A DNA stretch of 64,000 bases from the NCBI RefSeq assembly GCF_000524195.1, contig NW_020170396.1, positions 998,127-1,062,126 of the forward strand, in the 5' to 3' direction. The notes below the pieces were generated by a model. The model saw only the letters and a list, made by a program, of their open reading frames with translations. It did no database searches and had not been told where the DNA came from. Positions 36,801 to 50,092 of this stretch are shown here, in pieces. Position 1 is the stretch's first letter. Every line of letters begins with the position of its first letter. This DNA is from Echinococcus granulosus. Lineage: Eukaryota; Platyhelminthes; Cestoda; Cyclophyllidea; Taeniidae. A program made the translations under genes and the position numbers.

Positions 36801-38459
36801 CTGCACCTGCTTTCAAGGTGAAAAAAACTACTTATTTTCACCTCTTTCACTTATACAGAGTAAACAGCTTTTGTGCTGGCCGAGCACTCAGTAACACAAC
36901 CCACGTACCAAATCTCCTGAGATAACTCCGAGCCTGCGCTTCAATGAGATTTGCATCGTCAAATCGCATATTCGTAGCTCAGGGCCTATTTAAGAGGGGA
37001 TGGAAGGAATCTCAGTAAATGTTAGTTTGTTGGAAAATATGCTTCCAAAACTCTTTAGAAGAGGGGTTTACGGCTAAATAGGAGGTTCATCGAGGGGCGA
37101 AGATTGTGCGTGAAGAGGAATAACCAGACACTATGGGGAAAGTAGCACACAGGTACGCGAAAGGAACGTCGATCGCACAACAGAAACACCTCAAACAACG
37201 CAACATCATGAAAATCCGTTTGCATAGCCTTTTAACTGAGTGGGCGAAAAATTAGCTCTGAAAGGTTGAATATGATCATTTCGACGAGCTTAATTGTTTC
37301 TTTTGTCACTTTAAGGGATTAGAGGCCAGCATCTTTCAAATGAGGTCTAATGCGATGAATTAATGTGTATGGAATATGTACCCATGAGGCGGAATGTGCG
37401 TTGAGTTTGAATTTCCCAAAGTGGTGATAAAATATTACCACGTACTTAATCCACCTTAATTTGTTTCAGAGAACGTATTTACCCTGTGATATTTCACAGA
37501 ATGCACTGGATGATAAGTTTACAAGTACTTGGAGAATTTACAGTCTTGACATGCAATAAGTGAAGCGTTTCATCTTCAGGTAGGGGTGCGGTAAATTTTA
37601 TATAAGCTAAATGACTTTTCATAATGATAGATAGCACTTTTACATCCAATTTCTGAGTGCATTTGTAGGTAGTGATAGCCTTTTAAGCCCTTTTCATTAT
37701 GATACTTTTTTTGACGGACCTAATTCAGTACTACTGAAATTCCCCTAACATAGCGTCGATTCGTAAAACCGCATTTTTGAGTAACGCTTTCGTCCTTCAA
37801 ACATTTAACAGGGACTTGTAGATTATGCTTAGTTACCATACATAAACTTCAGACTTACATTAGAAGTTTAAATCACTTTCCTTTCATAACGATTAGAAAC
37901 TCACTCAGAATGTAGGCCATTTACCACATCGAAGGGGTGGCATGTGGGCGGTACTAGAGGAAACGAGAAAATCACTCTTAAGCCTTAAAGTATAAAAAAG
38001 AATCTTTTTATGCCTTTGCTCATTCATTTTCCTCTCCTATAGACATGGGGCAGATAGCAGCCAGTTGTAATTCAGCTTAGGGTTGGGGTTTGTCAAACAT
38101 CAGCAGCACGACGTGGCTACTGTTTTCTGGCTAAATCATTTATTAATAACGGATCCGCTACGATTCCTCACTAAGCTGGAGAATGGGACACCTTCAACGC
38201 TGGTTATTACGAGAAATGAATAATGGAAAACGTGGTCCTTCGCGTGGCGCAGAAAGGTCTGCGCCGATGTCTGGAAAGATTGATGAGAACTGAAGGATCA
38301 AGATGCATTTGTTTGGCCAAGTACATATTGGGAATGCAATTTAACATTTGAAGAACAATTGAAAGGGAAACTTACGCATTACTTGCACCTAAAGTGAAAT
38401 GTAGTAAGCAGAAAGGCCAGTATTTGTTTGAAAAAAAAGGCAAATCTATCTGTAAACAT
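30879..38459. other. 7.6 kb intergenic region, unassigned
   Basis: No gene is supported. Several GC-richer islands (31540-32050, 32250-32680, 33090-33860, 34250-34900) hold ORFs of 60-130 codons, sometimes on both strands, without recognisable domains or splice structure; they look like old repeat fragments. A minus-strand ORF starting with ATG at 36035 meets a good GTAAGT donor near 35955, but no matching downstream exon was found. Confidence 0.35.
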
Positions 38460-41400
38460 CTATTCTAGAAGTACACTGTGGTGCTTCCACGATCGGTAGC
38501 GATGAAAGAAGAGCGTCACGAGGAGAAGGACGAAAGAGACAAAGAAGACTAGAGTTGGCCAGAAGGCCGAATGGAAGATGGTTTGAGGTCGGTGAAATTT
38601 TTTCAACAGTGCCTCACGGCTGCGGTACTTGCCGGAGACAAAACAGCGGAACTTGGCGCGCGAGAGTAGACGCATTCGAAAGAGTTCAACCACGTATTTG
38701 TTGTCCTCCGGTCGACGGTAACACGTGGACGTGACGCACTAAGCACAAAGAGGGCACATTTGATGCCTTACAAAAAAGTTTTCACTTTCTTAGCATTTTT
38801 CTCCGAATCTGATTGAAGCCTCAAGAACCAAAAGGGAATTACTTTTGTTTTAAATAAACTTAGAGGGGATGATCTTGTATTTTGAGGGTGAACATATTTG
38901 CAAAATATTAGGTAGCAGTGTAGTGCCTTGACGGCTCGTTTAACTGTACGTTTTGGTTACGCGGGCACTCAAGTCTTCGCAGATGGTGCTTCCACTCGAC
39001 GGCATGGCCTCTGGGTCATGCCAGTAGCCTCTTCGCCCTTCTGTATGTCAGCAATACATTTTCTACCATACAAACCTGACTTCCTGCAACTTCAGGAAAG
39101 ACTGAGCGCTACAGTAACGATGTTAGTGCTCAGATATGCCATAATGTAGTGTTTATTGTCATGACACACGCAACGAGGTGCGACGCAAAGATTGTATCGC
39201 ATAGCTGAAGATATGCACAGGCGATGGAAGTGGTGGAGCGTTTTCAGATGGAAAATGGAGAAACACAAAATTAAAAGTTAAGATTTATGCCACATTATCG
39301 ACAAAAACCCGGGCTCAGCAGCATTTGCGCATTTCGAGTAGGAACAAACCTCGATTGGCCCCGGACACCTTTCCCACAGTTTAACAGATTGGTTGGAATT
39401 ACCGTGGAATTTCAGTAAGAGAACAGATGAGGAAGATGCATCTCTCGTTTAATTATAGTCATTTCTGTTGTTGGTGTTTCGCAAGACCACTGGAACTTGA
39501 AGTAAATTAGCTTGCTTTCAGGGTAAGCATTACAAGTTGAGCCGTGTCTCCGCTTTGCTCATGGCTCCATTTTAGGAGGGACATTTGAGTTGCAGGCCGA
39601 AGACGCTCCATAAAGGTGGAAGATCCGATGAGTGTTAATTGCAGATTTCAATTTAAATGAGTGGTCAATGCGAATGTTGTCAGCCTTTACTCATTTACCG
39701 AGGCAATATGGTAAAATCCTCTTGCCAGCCTGCAAATTATATTGCTGTTCGACTTTTCGAAAATGCTTAATTTCGAAACAAAATACTTTATTAAAAAAGT
39801 CGTTTATTGAAGTATTGTGTTGTGGGAACTTGTACGAATTTCCTCTCCGCATGCATTTACAGATTTATCTAAATATGAGCAAAATTGCAACCATTCACAC
39901 GGAGATTTAGCATAACAGATACAGCCTTAGCAAAAACACAGAGGATTCCAAAAATTATTCACATCAGATTTCGGAGTCTGAATTTGGTGCGGAAAGTAAG
40001 TGACGCAAAGTCTACCACTATGGTTAATGTGCACCAAAGGGCAGGCACTGCCTTAGCGTCTGCTCCGGTTATCCCCGCATAAGCTGGTTTTTTGTTTTAA
40101 CCGATCCTTTACCGCAAAATTTAACCAAAATTAGGAATGAACTTATTCTTTTACGGGATTGTTAAAATGAAACCATCCCACAGTTCGAAAACAACCTTAT
40201 AAAGGTAAGGAAATATTTAAAAGCATGCTTCGAGGTTGCCACAGCAACTGACGTGTCTTGTTTAGGCTGAAGCAGAGACTGAAGAGGCGTTTTTTGCAGC
40301 TTGGGAAAAGAGCCCGAGTCAGGCGAGGAGTCTCTACTCCCTCACAGTAGGCTAAACTTTATTGTTTTTTTTCTTCCCAAGGTCTAGTAATATTTGTTAA
40401 GTAATTTTTAAGAATCCCAAAATTCTCGGACCAATGCTTGATGGTTTTGATGTTGTCGGTTCTCTTATTATCAATTGCAACATCACGCCTGCCCATTTCA
40501 TTGGCAATGCACAGGCGGGCGGCGTGTGGCGTCATCAGTAAAGCAGGCATCCCGATCTTCTGTCAAAGAATCACTTGTTTTAAAGTTTGTTATTGCCGAA
40601 ACTTTTTCCAAATCATACAACAAATCTCAGTCCTTAGCTTGAGAAAGCTTAGCCAATGACACCTGCAGAAGTTATGACCGCGGACCTCGAGTGTAGGGTA
40701 CTCACCGTGTACCAAAGTCCACCTCAATGATACATAGACAGTGATCAGCCTAAACAGAGTCTGCGTTTCCATCTACTGTACAAATTCAACCATAGCATAG
40801 CAAGCTGATCTAAAAAGGGATCACAAGCAAACTAAAATATCCCAATTTACTCATTCACCGTCTCCAATTCCATTGCAGACAACTTTCCTCCAACGTTTTA
40901 CGCTTCTTTACTATCATCACAGGTGATGTAAACATGAGGCTGTAGCTGTTTATCCTGCACCGTAGAATTAAGTAAAGTGACTACTTCTCCTCGGTTTGCA
41001 TAGAACTAGCGCTTTGCCAAGGTCTGTCAAGGCAAGTCGCACCTGAGCAATAATTGCCCAGCAAGAATGTTTTTACTGACAACAAAATTGGTCATTTCGT
41101 TTGATTGAGGGTCAAAAAGGAGGTAACATTTTAGACATAAAACACCCAAAAGGTTACCAAACTAGGCTTGCCGTTTCTTTTAAAAGCAACGATAAAGAAA
41201 CGGTTATGCCTTAAAAGCTCCGCGCAGGAGCGCTTGGGAAGGCATTCCGTGTGGACACGGGTACCTTATCTCTGAGCACAGGAGAAAAATGCAAATAAAT
41301 TCCACTTAATAGAAAAACAGCTAAGTCCAACTTCTAGCGGCTTATTGAGAGGAAGGAAGTGACAGCAAACAAACGCTTCAAAGTGATTGGTGAAGCATCT

Positions 41401-44059
41401 GTGAGGAGGCTACTCGTATACTGTAGTTGTTTGTTTGATACTCGGTTTTGGTAACAGTCCGCTTAGGGGCTCTGCCATTGTGCCTTTGCCGGGTAGCCTG
41501 GCCTCCGGGCCGTGCTAGTAGACCCGGATCCTACTGTATGTTGACAATACATATTCTGATGGAGTATTATGCCTTAATTAGTCTTCAGGGAAGTCTTGAG
41601 GAGCTACACATTCATATTCTTTTTAAAAGCCGTAATTTCGGCACACCAGGAAGCCTATTTGTTTTTGGAATTTTTAGAACTAACTAAATCACTCACATTT
41701 TTATCTAAAAAAATCTGCAATAAATCCACCAAAACAGTTTAAGTCTACCAGGGATTAGGAGCTGGGTGGCGCAGTCATGATTGAACGATCCACCTTTAAA
41801 ACAATGCAAAAATTATTTGATTAATAGACAAAATTTCTTGTTTATTTTGGATCCATTGTGAATTTTTTTTCAGGCACATCTACTTCTAATTAAAATATTC
41901 GAAAATTTTGTGAATGAATCCCTGCTTGCCTTTTAGTTCTAATAAGCATAAAAAAAGGGCGCACAGCTCTGCTCAAGAACAACTTTATGGCGAAGGAAGT
42001 GCGTTTCAATTGCACTCAAGCCTCAGACAGGAAATGTCCCTCCAATTTTAATTTTAATGATGAATGTAAGTTCTTCATTTGTGACGAATGGACAATACGG
42101 TCTCCTTTACCTGCATACTCAAAATGCTAGGTAAGGAAAGACGGAGAGAAGTGAATGATGCTTCGAAGCTGAGGTCCTGCGTAACCTTCTCTCTACCTCG
42201 GATATTTTTGGTTGATGTTTTTGCCCCATTGGTCTTTAAGAAAGGGGTGGCGAACACCTATTCTCCTTTTTTGACGTAGGACACATAAAACTTGGTTTTT
42301 AGCCGGGAAAAAAAACCTAACTGAAGAGGGAGGGACGCATTTGAGTTGCTGATGAGATATTATTTTGAGGGTTTTCATTGCCAGTGGAGCTTGCCTCATT
42401 AAGTATGTTTATGGTTAGCCTTGCAAGTGTGACTGTGTTGAGCAGTGAAGGTATAAAAAACTGCCATAAGGCTAAATTAAAGGACTAATCTGGGGATCAC
42501 GTACTCCTCGAGTGGAATAAAGACCAGGTATTAAGAATATAAAAAGTCCGAACTGCTGGAATATTAAAAAAAATCTCCCCATTAAATTTAGGCTATCCTT
42601 TCGAAATTCTGTCATTTAAAATGGTTTAAAACGTGTGCTTTTCTTTGTACATCGCAATCTGTTAGACATTAAACAAATCACATTTTGGCATCAGTGTCAG
42701 GTTAATGCAATGACAGACGATCAAGCTAAACTACCTGATGGAGTCATTTAAATGATAGATTCGTCAACTGAGATGCATCCATCTAAGGAAATGCAAGTTT
42801 CAGTTAACCTTCAACTGAGGCTTTACACTCAGTGAGCTCGTCATCGCTTGCATGCCTTTCGACAGGGGTACGCAAGGAGTGCGCCATCCTCCTCCCCCCG
42901 AGACCTCCAAGTGTAGGGAAGACGCAGTCATTATGTTGTTGTGATAAAACTTTTGCGCTTTTAATTTTAAAGCCAAAAAATGCAGATTCCGTGGTGTAGT
43001 TTTTGATTCATGAGCACGAATGCAAGCTTTGGCGAAGCCTTAAACAATCAAGATGTGCTAATTTTAGAAAAATCCATTTATCCATGTAATTTGTTACATT
43101 AAAGGAAAGAATTAAGGAAATGCTACATGCAGCCATGTTTTGAATTTAAAGTAACCTGAAACATTACTAACCGATACTTAAATTATTTTTTTTGCGTTGG
43201 TCTGGGTGAATCTGATGTAGCATCTCCACAGTGTGTAAGCCTAATGCGGGAACGTGCATGTGACTTCTCGGACTTCTACCGAACGGACGAATTTGGGAAA
43301 AAGAAAAAGGCAGAAATTCGACTCAAGACAGCTGCAAGTGGCGGGATCTATGCTCAAATTTTTAAGCAAAATGACAGGCTATTTATTACAAATCCAGCGG
43401 TTTCTTGAGGGCTGAGACAGTTCCACAGCACACGAAAGCCTAAAGGCGATGATGAGCCAATTGAACTTCAGTGCCAGTGCATAACTCACAATAAAATAAA
43501 ATATCTCCCTTATAAAGCAACACAGCTCAGGCATTTGGCAACTCATTAAACTGGTTCCAAAATATCGGTTTGATAGGAAAAGCAAGGCCAAATGGGAGGG
43601 GCAATAAAGCGGGCAACTCACCCCATATTTTTTGTAATTTTCGTGGGTTCCAATGGTATCGAAAAGTTTGGCACTGTGATTCCGGTTTTCCCATTCGTAC
43701 AACGCGTGCACCTTGAGACAGGGGAACTGAGATCGATCCTTTGAGCATTTATTCTCGCACCTAAGCATGGGCATGTCGGGTTCAATGTAGTGGAGGTAGC
43801 AGGTGGCCTCCTCAAAGTATGATTCATGCAGGTAGGGTAGGATGACGAGATTGATGAGGATGCATTCAATGATGAGGGATATGGTGAGGGTGGTGAGGCA
43901 GACTATATACACAGTTTTGATCAGAAGACCAGTACAGAAGGTACCCACAAACTGGTCAAAGGCGGAGTAATGCGCACCCCGACTCGCAATGGCGTCGCGT
44001 CTGGCATAGGTTCTGCGATCCCCCAGGTTGACAGGCCCATCCGGAATCAGCATGATCAT
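38460..44059 (-). CDS. BK-channel beta subunit-like (KCNMB-like) two-TM protein
   Basis: Two exons, 44059-43622 and 38738-38460 (TAG), join at phase 0 across a 4,883-bp intron, giving 238 aa; vertebrate KCNMB proteins are about 190-280 aa. The start is chosen at the first ATG of an MIML stretch; the frame stays open upstream to an acceptor at 44304, so a longer N-terminus is possible. TM1 is at ~50-74 and TM2 at ~204-224, with short cytosolic ends. The extracellular loop has cysteines at 87, 101, 105, 114, 147, 152 and 178. It shows the family signatures RCENKCSKDRSQFPCLKV, TCYRRP, FRCF and FHSAFWP just before TM2. This layout matches Slo1 beta subunits (CaKB family); insect TipE-type sodium-channel subunits share the topology and are the main alternative. 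An ion-channel accessory role at the plasma membrane is inferred. The intron holds two LTR-like units in the gene's orientation. Confidence 0.7.
38919..39113 (-). mobile_element. Solo LTR-like unit in the KCNMB-like intron
   Basis: On the minus strand it starts TGTAGCGCTCAGTC at 39113. It has the core CAGAAGGGCGAAGAGGCTACTGGCATGACCCAGAGGCCATGCC and GAGTGGAAGCACCAT, and ends GGCACTACA near 38919 (195 bp). Both termini and the hairpin region are preserved. Confidence 0.65.
41171..41203. repeat. 10-bp perfect inverted repeat
   Basis: CCGTTTCTTT (41171-41180) and its exact complement AAAGAAACGG (41194-41203) are separated by 13 nt, inside the large KCNMB-like intron. Its function is unknown. Confidence 0.7.
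41422..41608 (-). mobile_element. Solo LTR-like unit in the KCNMB-like intron
   Basis: A 187-bp unit, minus orientation: TGTAGCTCCTCAAGACTTCC start at 41608, GCATAATACTCCATCAGAATATG and GGCCCGGAGGCC core, and ACAACTACA end at 41422. The TGTAG/CTACA termini are intact. Confidence 0.65.
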
Positions 44060-44303
44060 CGACACATTGATACCATGATTACTTTCCCTCCCCCCAAGGT
44101 TCTGTACTAAGCACCAGGCCAATTTGGGCCGGCCATGCACGCGTACCGTTAAAGTCATGCTCCAGCCAATGGAAGGCGCGCTTTTTCGAAATCTGTTATT
44201 TGATTGGTAGGATCCCTGCCCATTTGATACATCACCAGGTTTGGTTTGGAAAAGATCCTCATCCAAATGATGGAATGTGTCGAGCAGAGCTGGGTGGAGA
44301 AAA

Positions 44304-47221
44304 CTGGTAATGCTTGGAGAATGAAGTGGGTTTGAAGATAAAAAGTGTTTTTCCCGCTGTTTCAGGACACCTTGACCACTTTAATGGATTTTGCTTTCAC
44401 GGGAAGGAAAGGAAGGCATCTCTAGAATCACTTTTTTAGGGATGACAAAGCGATAAAGAATATCAAGAAGTAACGTTAATTTTCTACAGTTGTTTACAAT
44501 TGGCACCAGATTTTTTCGCCTTTGGTAAGCACTGAAGGGACTGCGTAACTTCGGCGGGGTGGTGAAAGCACACCCGTGTTCCTACAATTGTATTTCCCTT
44601 GTTATCATGGAAACGTTTTAAGTAGATCCTGCGCATACTAGGGCAAATCTATAGTTGGTTTACAGGGACCAGTTTACCAAAAACTGCTGAGAGAGCTTTC
44701 ACCTCTGCAAAATTCCGAGCAATAAGTTGTTGAGACCCTCTATTAAAAATGGCTTATTTTTTACCAAAAATAAAAAGCTCATCCTATACGCAGATGCCCG
44801 GAGTACCCTTTTTCTAACCAAATATAAAGCTGGTTTTATTTCAATTTGAGAATCTAGGTGAAGCAGATAGGGATAAAGAAACGCACCCTTACTTCAGTTG
44901 GTTTCCAGCAGTCAACGCTTCTGGCTGTAGTGTGGAGTTCATTGCAATCACCTAACTAACTACTGACTTTATATCAAACCTCAAACAGTCTAAGACACAA
45001 AAAAGAATGCCTACTTGCTTTTCGGGACGATCCACGCATTTCAGTGAAATGTCAGGGACGCATCATCATTGGCTGGAGTAGGTTACGAGCAGGAAAGAAG
45101 TGGAAAACTTGTGAGTTTATCAAGATTTGACAACCAAACGGCTGACTGTTTGGAGATGGTGTGACTTGACACACATTTGGGCCAGTTCGCCTGTTCAGTA
45201 ACAGACATGCAAAAAGTAAAGTAACTTAAAGGACAGCGTTTGAAAGGAAAAAACCTTTTCCACATGGTGACAAAACTCCCTCTTTAGACTTTTGGCACGA
45301 TTATTTTTAGCCATTTTAGTTAGGACAATTGTGATTAGATGACACTTTGTCATGTCGGTAAAAACCAAGACAAGAAGCGGGGCTGTCTTTTCACCTTGCA
45401 CGGAAGTCGTATGGGGAATCCACAGAAATGGCCCTCGTCTGACGTAGTGATTTCGTCTAGTACGAGATCATAGGAGGGCTAAAAAGATTTCCGGCTAGAT
45501 ATTATTACCTTTGTACATATAAAACTGAATAAATATGCAACTGCGTTGGAAACATTGAAATCCTTGCGCGAAATAGAAGGCACAACGATCGCAACAATAG
45601 GAAACCTTTTGCAGTAAAGCAGCCCGAACTCGAAGTAGGCAGTTGTACCAATGAATGATTCGATTCACGGTTATCAGTAGCGAAGTACTTACTTTATAAT
45701 AGAGCCTTTCTCACACTTTCTTGCAGACTTTAGGCCAGTTTTCTCAGTAAGCAGTGCATCGCCGACCTTTCGCACGTCTTTTCGCTTCGGACCGAGTGCA
45801 AAAAATAAAGATTAATGTACGTGGGAATAAGTATGCATGAGATTGGAGCGTAGGTCATTTTGGCAAGGTTTCATCATCTAAAATTTTCCCACAAGGGAGA
45901 ATATCAAAAAAATAAGTTCTCAAGTGCTCACTTCTAGAAGTAACAAAAAATGTGCTTCGGCCACCCGCGCTGCTAGGTTAAAATCAGTGCCCGAAGGGAC
46001 GCACGTGAAAGACCGGAAAGATATTTGCCGGAATTTATTTATTATCAATTTTAAATTAAAAGGGAAATTCTGTGCAAATACAAAGGACTGAATATGCTCA
46101 ATTTTGTCTGCTTCACGCTTGGAACACGCAAATCGGGAGACGCAAAACGGGTCTAGACAACATGGAACAAATCCAATTTCTACAGTAGGTATAGTAGTCG
46201 CTTTTCCATTCTACTGACTTATAGAGGAGAAGAGCTTGCTCGCTCATTCATTTATTCTTTCCCTTGGTAATTCATTCATTTAGTTCAGATTTTCTTCTCA
46301 CTTTTAGTTAATTTTCTGATTTTTGTGACGCATGCTAAACAGTTGACAAGATTTACTATGTGATCCGATGACTTTTCCCTCCCTTTGATTGCAGTTCTGC
46401 ATTGTAAATGTTGCGTTCCGTCTCCCAACAAACACTCCCCCTGCTTTGTTCTGGTGATGTCAAAATGACAAACGGCATTTTTCCACCCAAGTTGGAATGC
46501 TATCCATATTTTCTTAGATGTTTGCTGAGAATAAAATGCATTACACTTCTAAGGAGCAAGTGACTTGGTGAAAGATATAAATAGAATTCTTAAGCTACAA
46601 ATCAAAACAATGGGCCTCATGACACTTCGGAAAAGATCGACTTAATACTCAGTTTTGCCTCACTGGGCTGAGTATACATCCCTGAAGATTTTATTCAACT
46701 TCCACTGAGGCGATTGAAAAACGTCAGTGTGCATCCTTTTGAGTTGTGATAAGCCTCAAGAGTAATATCACAAATTATTTCATGGAACGAGAACTTTAGA
46801 TCAACCAAAGGAAAATTACATCTTAGGACGTATTTGAACTACTTCAAATGATACACGCTGGCATGCCCTTCCCCGTGGTACCCTAATTTGGTAAACTGAG
46901 ACTCCTTTACACCTTTTGATGTTTCGTCGACACATTATATTAGTAACGTGGAGTGAGCATTCAATTGAAATTCCGGTTCTCCAATTCATTACGAGTGCAC
47001 CTATCCACGAAGGAATAAATCCTAATTGACTGGTCATGCCAATGCCACCACGCTAAATAGGTCGTCACTTCACCAGAGGTAGCTCCGGGTTACCGTGCGA
47101 AACTAACCTAATGTGTGTGAAGAGCCAATGAAAATAGTAATTATACTGTGATACAACAAATTACAATACACAGCTTCGGACTGATAAAACATCCGGATTT
47201 CAACCTCGTCTTAAATTAACA
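44304..47221. other. Region between KCNMB-like gene and SNUPN
   Basis: About 2.9 kb of AT-rich DNA with only short ORFs of no evident coding character. It may hold upstream 5' exons or the promoter of the KCNMB-like gene and the SNUPN 3' UTR. None could be defined. Confidence 0.35.
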
Positions 47222-50092
47222 CTATGAGGTCATTTCAACGTCCTCTTTGGTAGCAGCTTTTTTGTCTTTGCTATCCCGAAAGCTGACCGAGTACATCTGA
47301 GTGGCCTCCTTGTAGCGCTGAATGTCGCTGAGGTAGTCCTTATAGTCAGGTGCCATGTCGCTCAGGTAGGAGGGATGAACGCTCACGGAGGGAAACCATT
47401 CGGGCAGCATGTATGGCTTCAGCCACCCCACTAGTGGTGTCGGGCCAGTTCGGTAAGAAACGTCGCCGTGGTAGAACAGAATCCCATCCAACTACATCGA
47501 TGGTGATTGAAGAGATAGAAGCGTCAAATGGACTGATGCAAGAATATACCTACTTAGTTTTAAAAAGTAAAAAACATAATTATGAAGTGCTTAGGAGCTA
47601 CTGCAATGGTCCAATAGTCCGATTTGCATTATTGTAAAAATGCTACATCAGCTTTGGGCACATGTTCAGGCATGCACTCGTCCCCCAAAAAAGGGTTAAA
47701 TGTCAGGAATAAGTCAACAATTGTGTCCCCTTTTCGGAAAAAGTCCCATTATGAAACCACTAAAGCAGCGAGGAAGTCTTCAAACATCAGAGGAACGTTC
47801 AACATAAATGTGGACAAAGAATATACAGTACTTTGAAAATGTCTCAAATAAGCTCCCAATCTTGAAAGTGGGTTTTACGTAGAGATGCTGAACTGAACAG
47901 TTCAAAATGGAAACGACGAATACATCCCAAACTGCACTCGCATGATGCACACCTATACTCAGATATCATTGGGATAAGCGGAGATTCAAACAAACTTCAT
48001 ACGTGTATTAAACCTAGATTGAGCATACTTTAATGGAATAAGCTGGTTCATATACAACTTTTGGGATCGCGGTGCGAATATTAGAATTAAGACCTTAAAA
48101 TAGAAATGGAGAATGGCTTAAAAACGAAAGGTGTCACAAATAGGTGGAGCTTCAGCTAAACGAAAGTACATCGACAAAACGCAACAAAAAAAACAGTGGG
48201 AAAGACAAAGGAGAAGCAGGCTTTAAAAATCCGTTTCACTCTACAAGTGCGTGATACAATCAGGGAACATGCTGGTTATGAACCAAAAGAATATACAGAC
48301 TTTGGCAACGCATCCACCGGACACAAACAGTGGAAGACAGCTTTTTAACCAAAGGAAGAAACTAAACCCACTTAAGCCAGGGCTAATATAAGAGTTCAAC
48401 TTTCAGCCTAGAGAATGGAAAATGAAGTTAACAATTGGCTACCTCAAAGGGAGGAGGAGAGGAGAAAATGGAACTCAAGGTCTCCGAATCACAGCTGTAG
48501 GCAGGGACAACTTCGAACCGAGCCTACAAGAAGGCATTTAAATTAAAACACAATTCAACCAGAAAAGAAAATTAGACGACAGCGACGTACTATATCGTTC
48601 GGTTCGTAAGCCTCAATCTGCTCCCTGTGAAACGATTCCAACCATTCACAGCGTTCATGGAACTAGAGAAAACAGATAGTGTATGTCGTTAAAAAGGTAA
48701 ACATTACATAGCAAAAAATGATGCCTTCCAGTCGCGAGGAGTTTGTCTGAGCCCCAGAGAAAGCAAAACTTTCAAGTGTGAATTTCGTTAAAGCCAATAA
48801 TCCGCATAGACGAAAGTAGGATTTGACATTATAAGAAATCTCAGCCTGTTCCTTCGTGAAAGAGTGCTCACACTTTGAAAAACATCGAAGAGCGTTACCG
48901 AGATTCTGTACAGCAAACCTTTCACAAAAAGTCCCATAGCAAGTATTATTATGACAAATCTAGATATGCCACTGCCACAAAATCGAGAATTGATAAAGCG
49001 CAGAAAAATGCGATGTGGATACGATGATTTATAACAGAGCCTATAAGAAATAAGTTTATTCCACTGTGACTTTTAGATCCAGAAAGGGCAAGCCGCTAGT
49101 CGACATTTCCGATTCGGAAGATCCCATATTCCAGGTTAAATGATTTTGCTTTAAGAAACTATTTAAATTATAAAAAAGCTGTCATAGATGCTACAAGCCC
49201 ACGACCAACGAATTCCAAACAAAGACTCATAGAATGGAAAGCCAGTAAACACCATGGGAAATATTTTTTACCCGCAGTTGGACGTAGGATGTTGATTTGA
49301 AGCAAACTAGATCGAGGACCATAAAGATGATATTACCATTTGGAAGCGAAACCGGTGCATCTATGATGGATCGATCTGCTTCATGTGTCATGGTGGCAGA
49401 GGGTATTCCGAGCATAATGCAATCCAACGTTGTCTCATAGCGATGCATCTGAGATGAACTTTGTCCGAGACCACCACCAGGCAGCCGGGTCAGCATGGTC
49501 GCGAGGCACAGACCTGTTCGGGAGTAGACATTTGTCTGACCCTAAAATGCATGTGAAGGTACTCACTAAAAAGGTAAGCCAAAAGAACGCTCGTGATGAA
49601 AAATGATGGAGGTCAGGTGCAAATATAAGCACACAAGTGACAGTTGTATGACGAATACAGATACCTACCCACCTTAGCGGCAGTGACATAGACATGACGG
49701 CCTTTAGGACAGAATTTGAAAAGGTACTCTGTTTCGAAATTCGAGGGCATAAAAAGAAACCACTCCGCAAGCATAAGATAGGACTGCTGTTTATTCCATT
49801 GGCGCTTTTTGGAACCACTTCCAGGCTTCCCAAAACGTAGACTACCTTTCGTAGGTTCTGGATCAGATAAGCCACGACTGTCATCAAACTTAGCTCTGCG
49901 TTTTTTCCGGCGTCGACAATTAGCAAGTTCGGCTCTCCAGCGGCGTTCTTGATCAATTGCATAACCTGCGTTCTTGTACAACAAAAATCTCGGACAATCC
50001 GATGTTTCCTTAACACTCGTTGATACCTTTTCCACACCAGACATTGTAGACAGTTCGAAAGAGAGGACATCAATCGAAGCTTCTTCGTCCAT
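47222..50092 (-). CDS. SNUPN: Snurportin-1
   Basis: Five exons, 50092-49673, 49541-49272, 48662-48591, 48523-48443 and 47491-47222 (TAG), all joined at phase 0, encode 370 aa (human 360). Snurportin-1 is the import adaptor that binds the trimethylguanosine cap of spliceosomal U snRNPs and hands them to importin-beta. An importin-beta-binding-type basic region lies at ~35-75 ([26 protein letters not shown]). The cap-binding fold follows: [67 protein letters not shown] and [14 protein letters not shown]. Trp304 in that last motif aligns with the human cap-stacking tryptophan. ATG 50092 is the first Met giving the expected N-terminus; the frame stays open upstream through near-cognate codons. 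It lies head-to-head with a small membrane protein gene. Confidence 0.93.
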
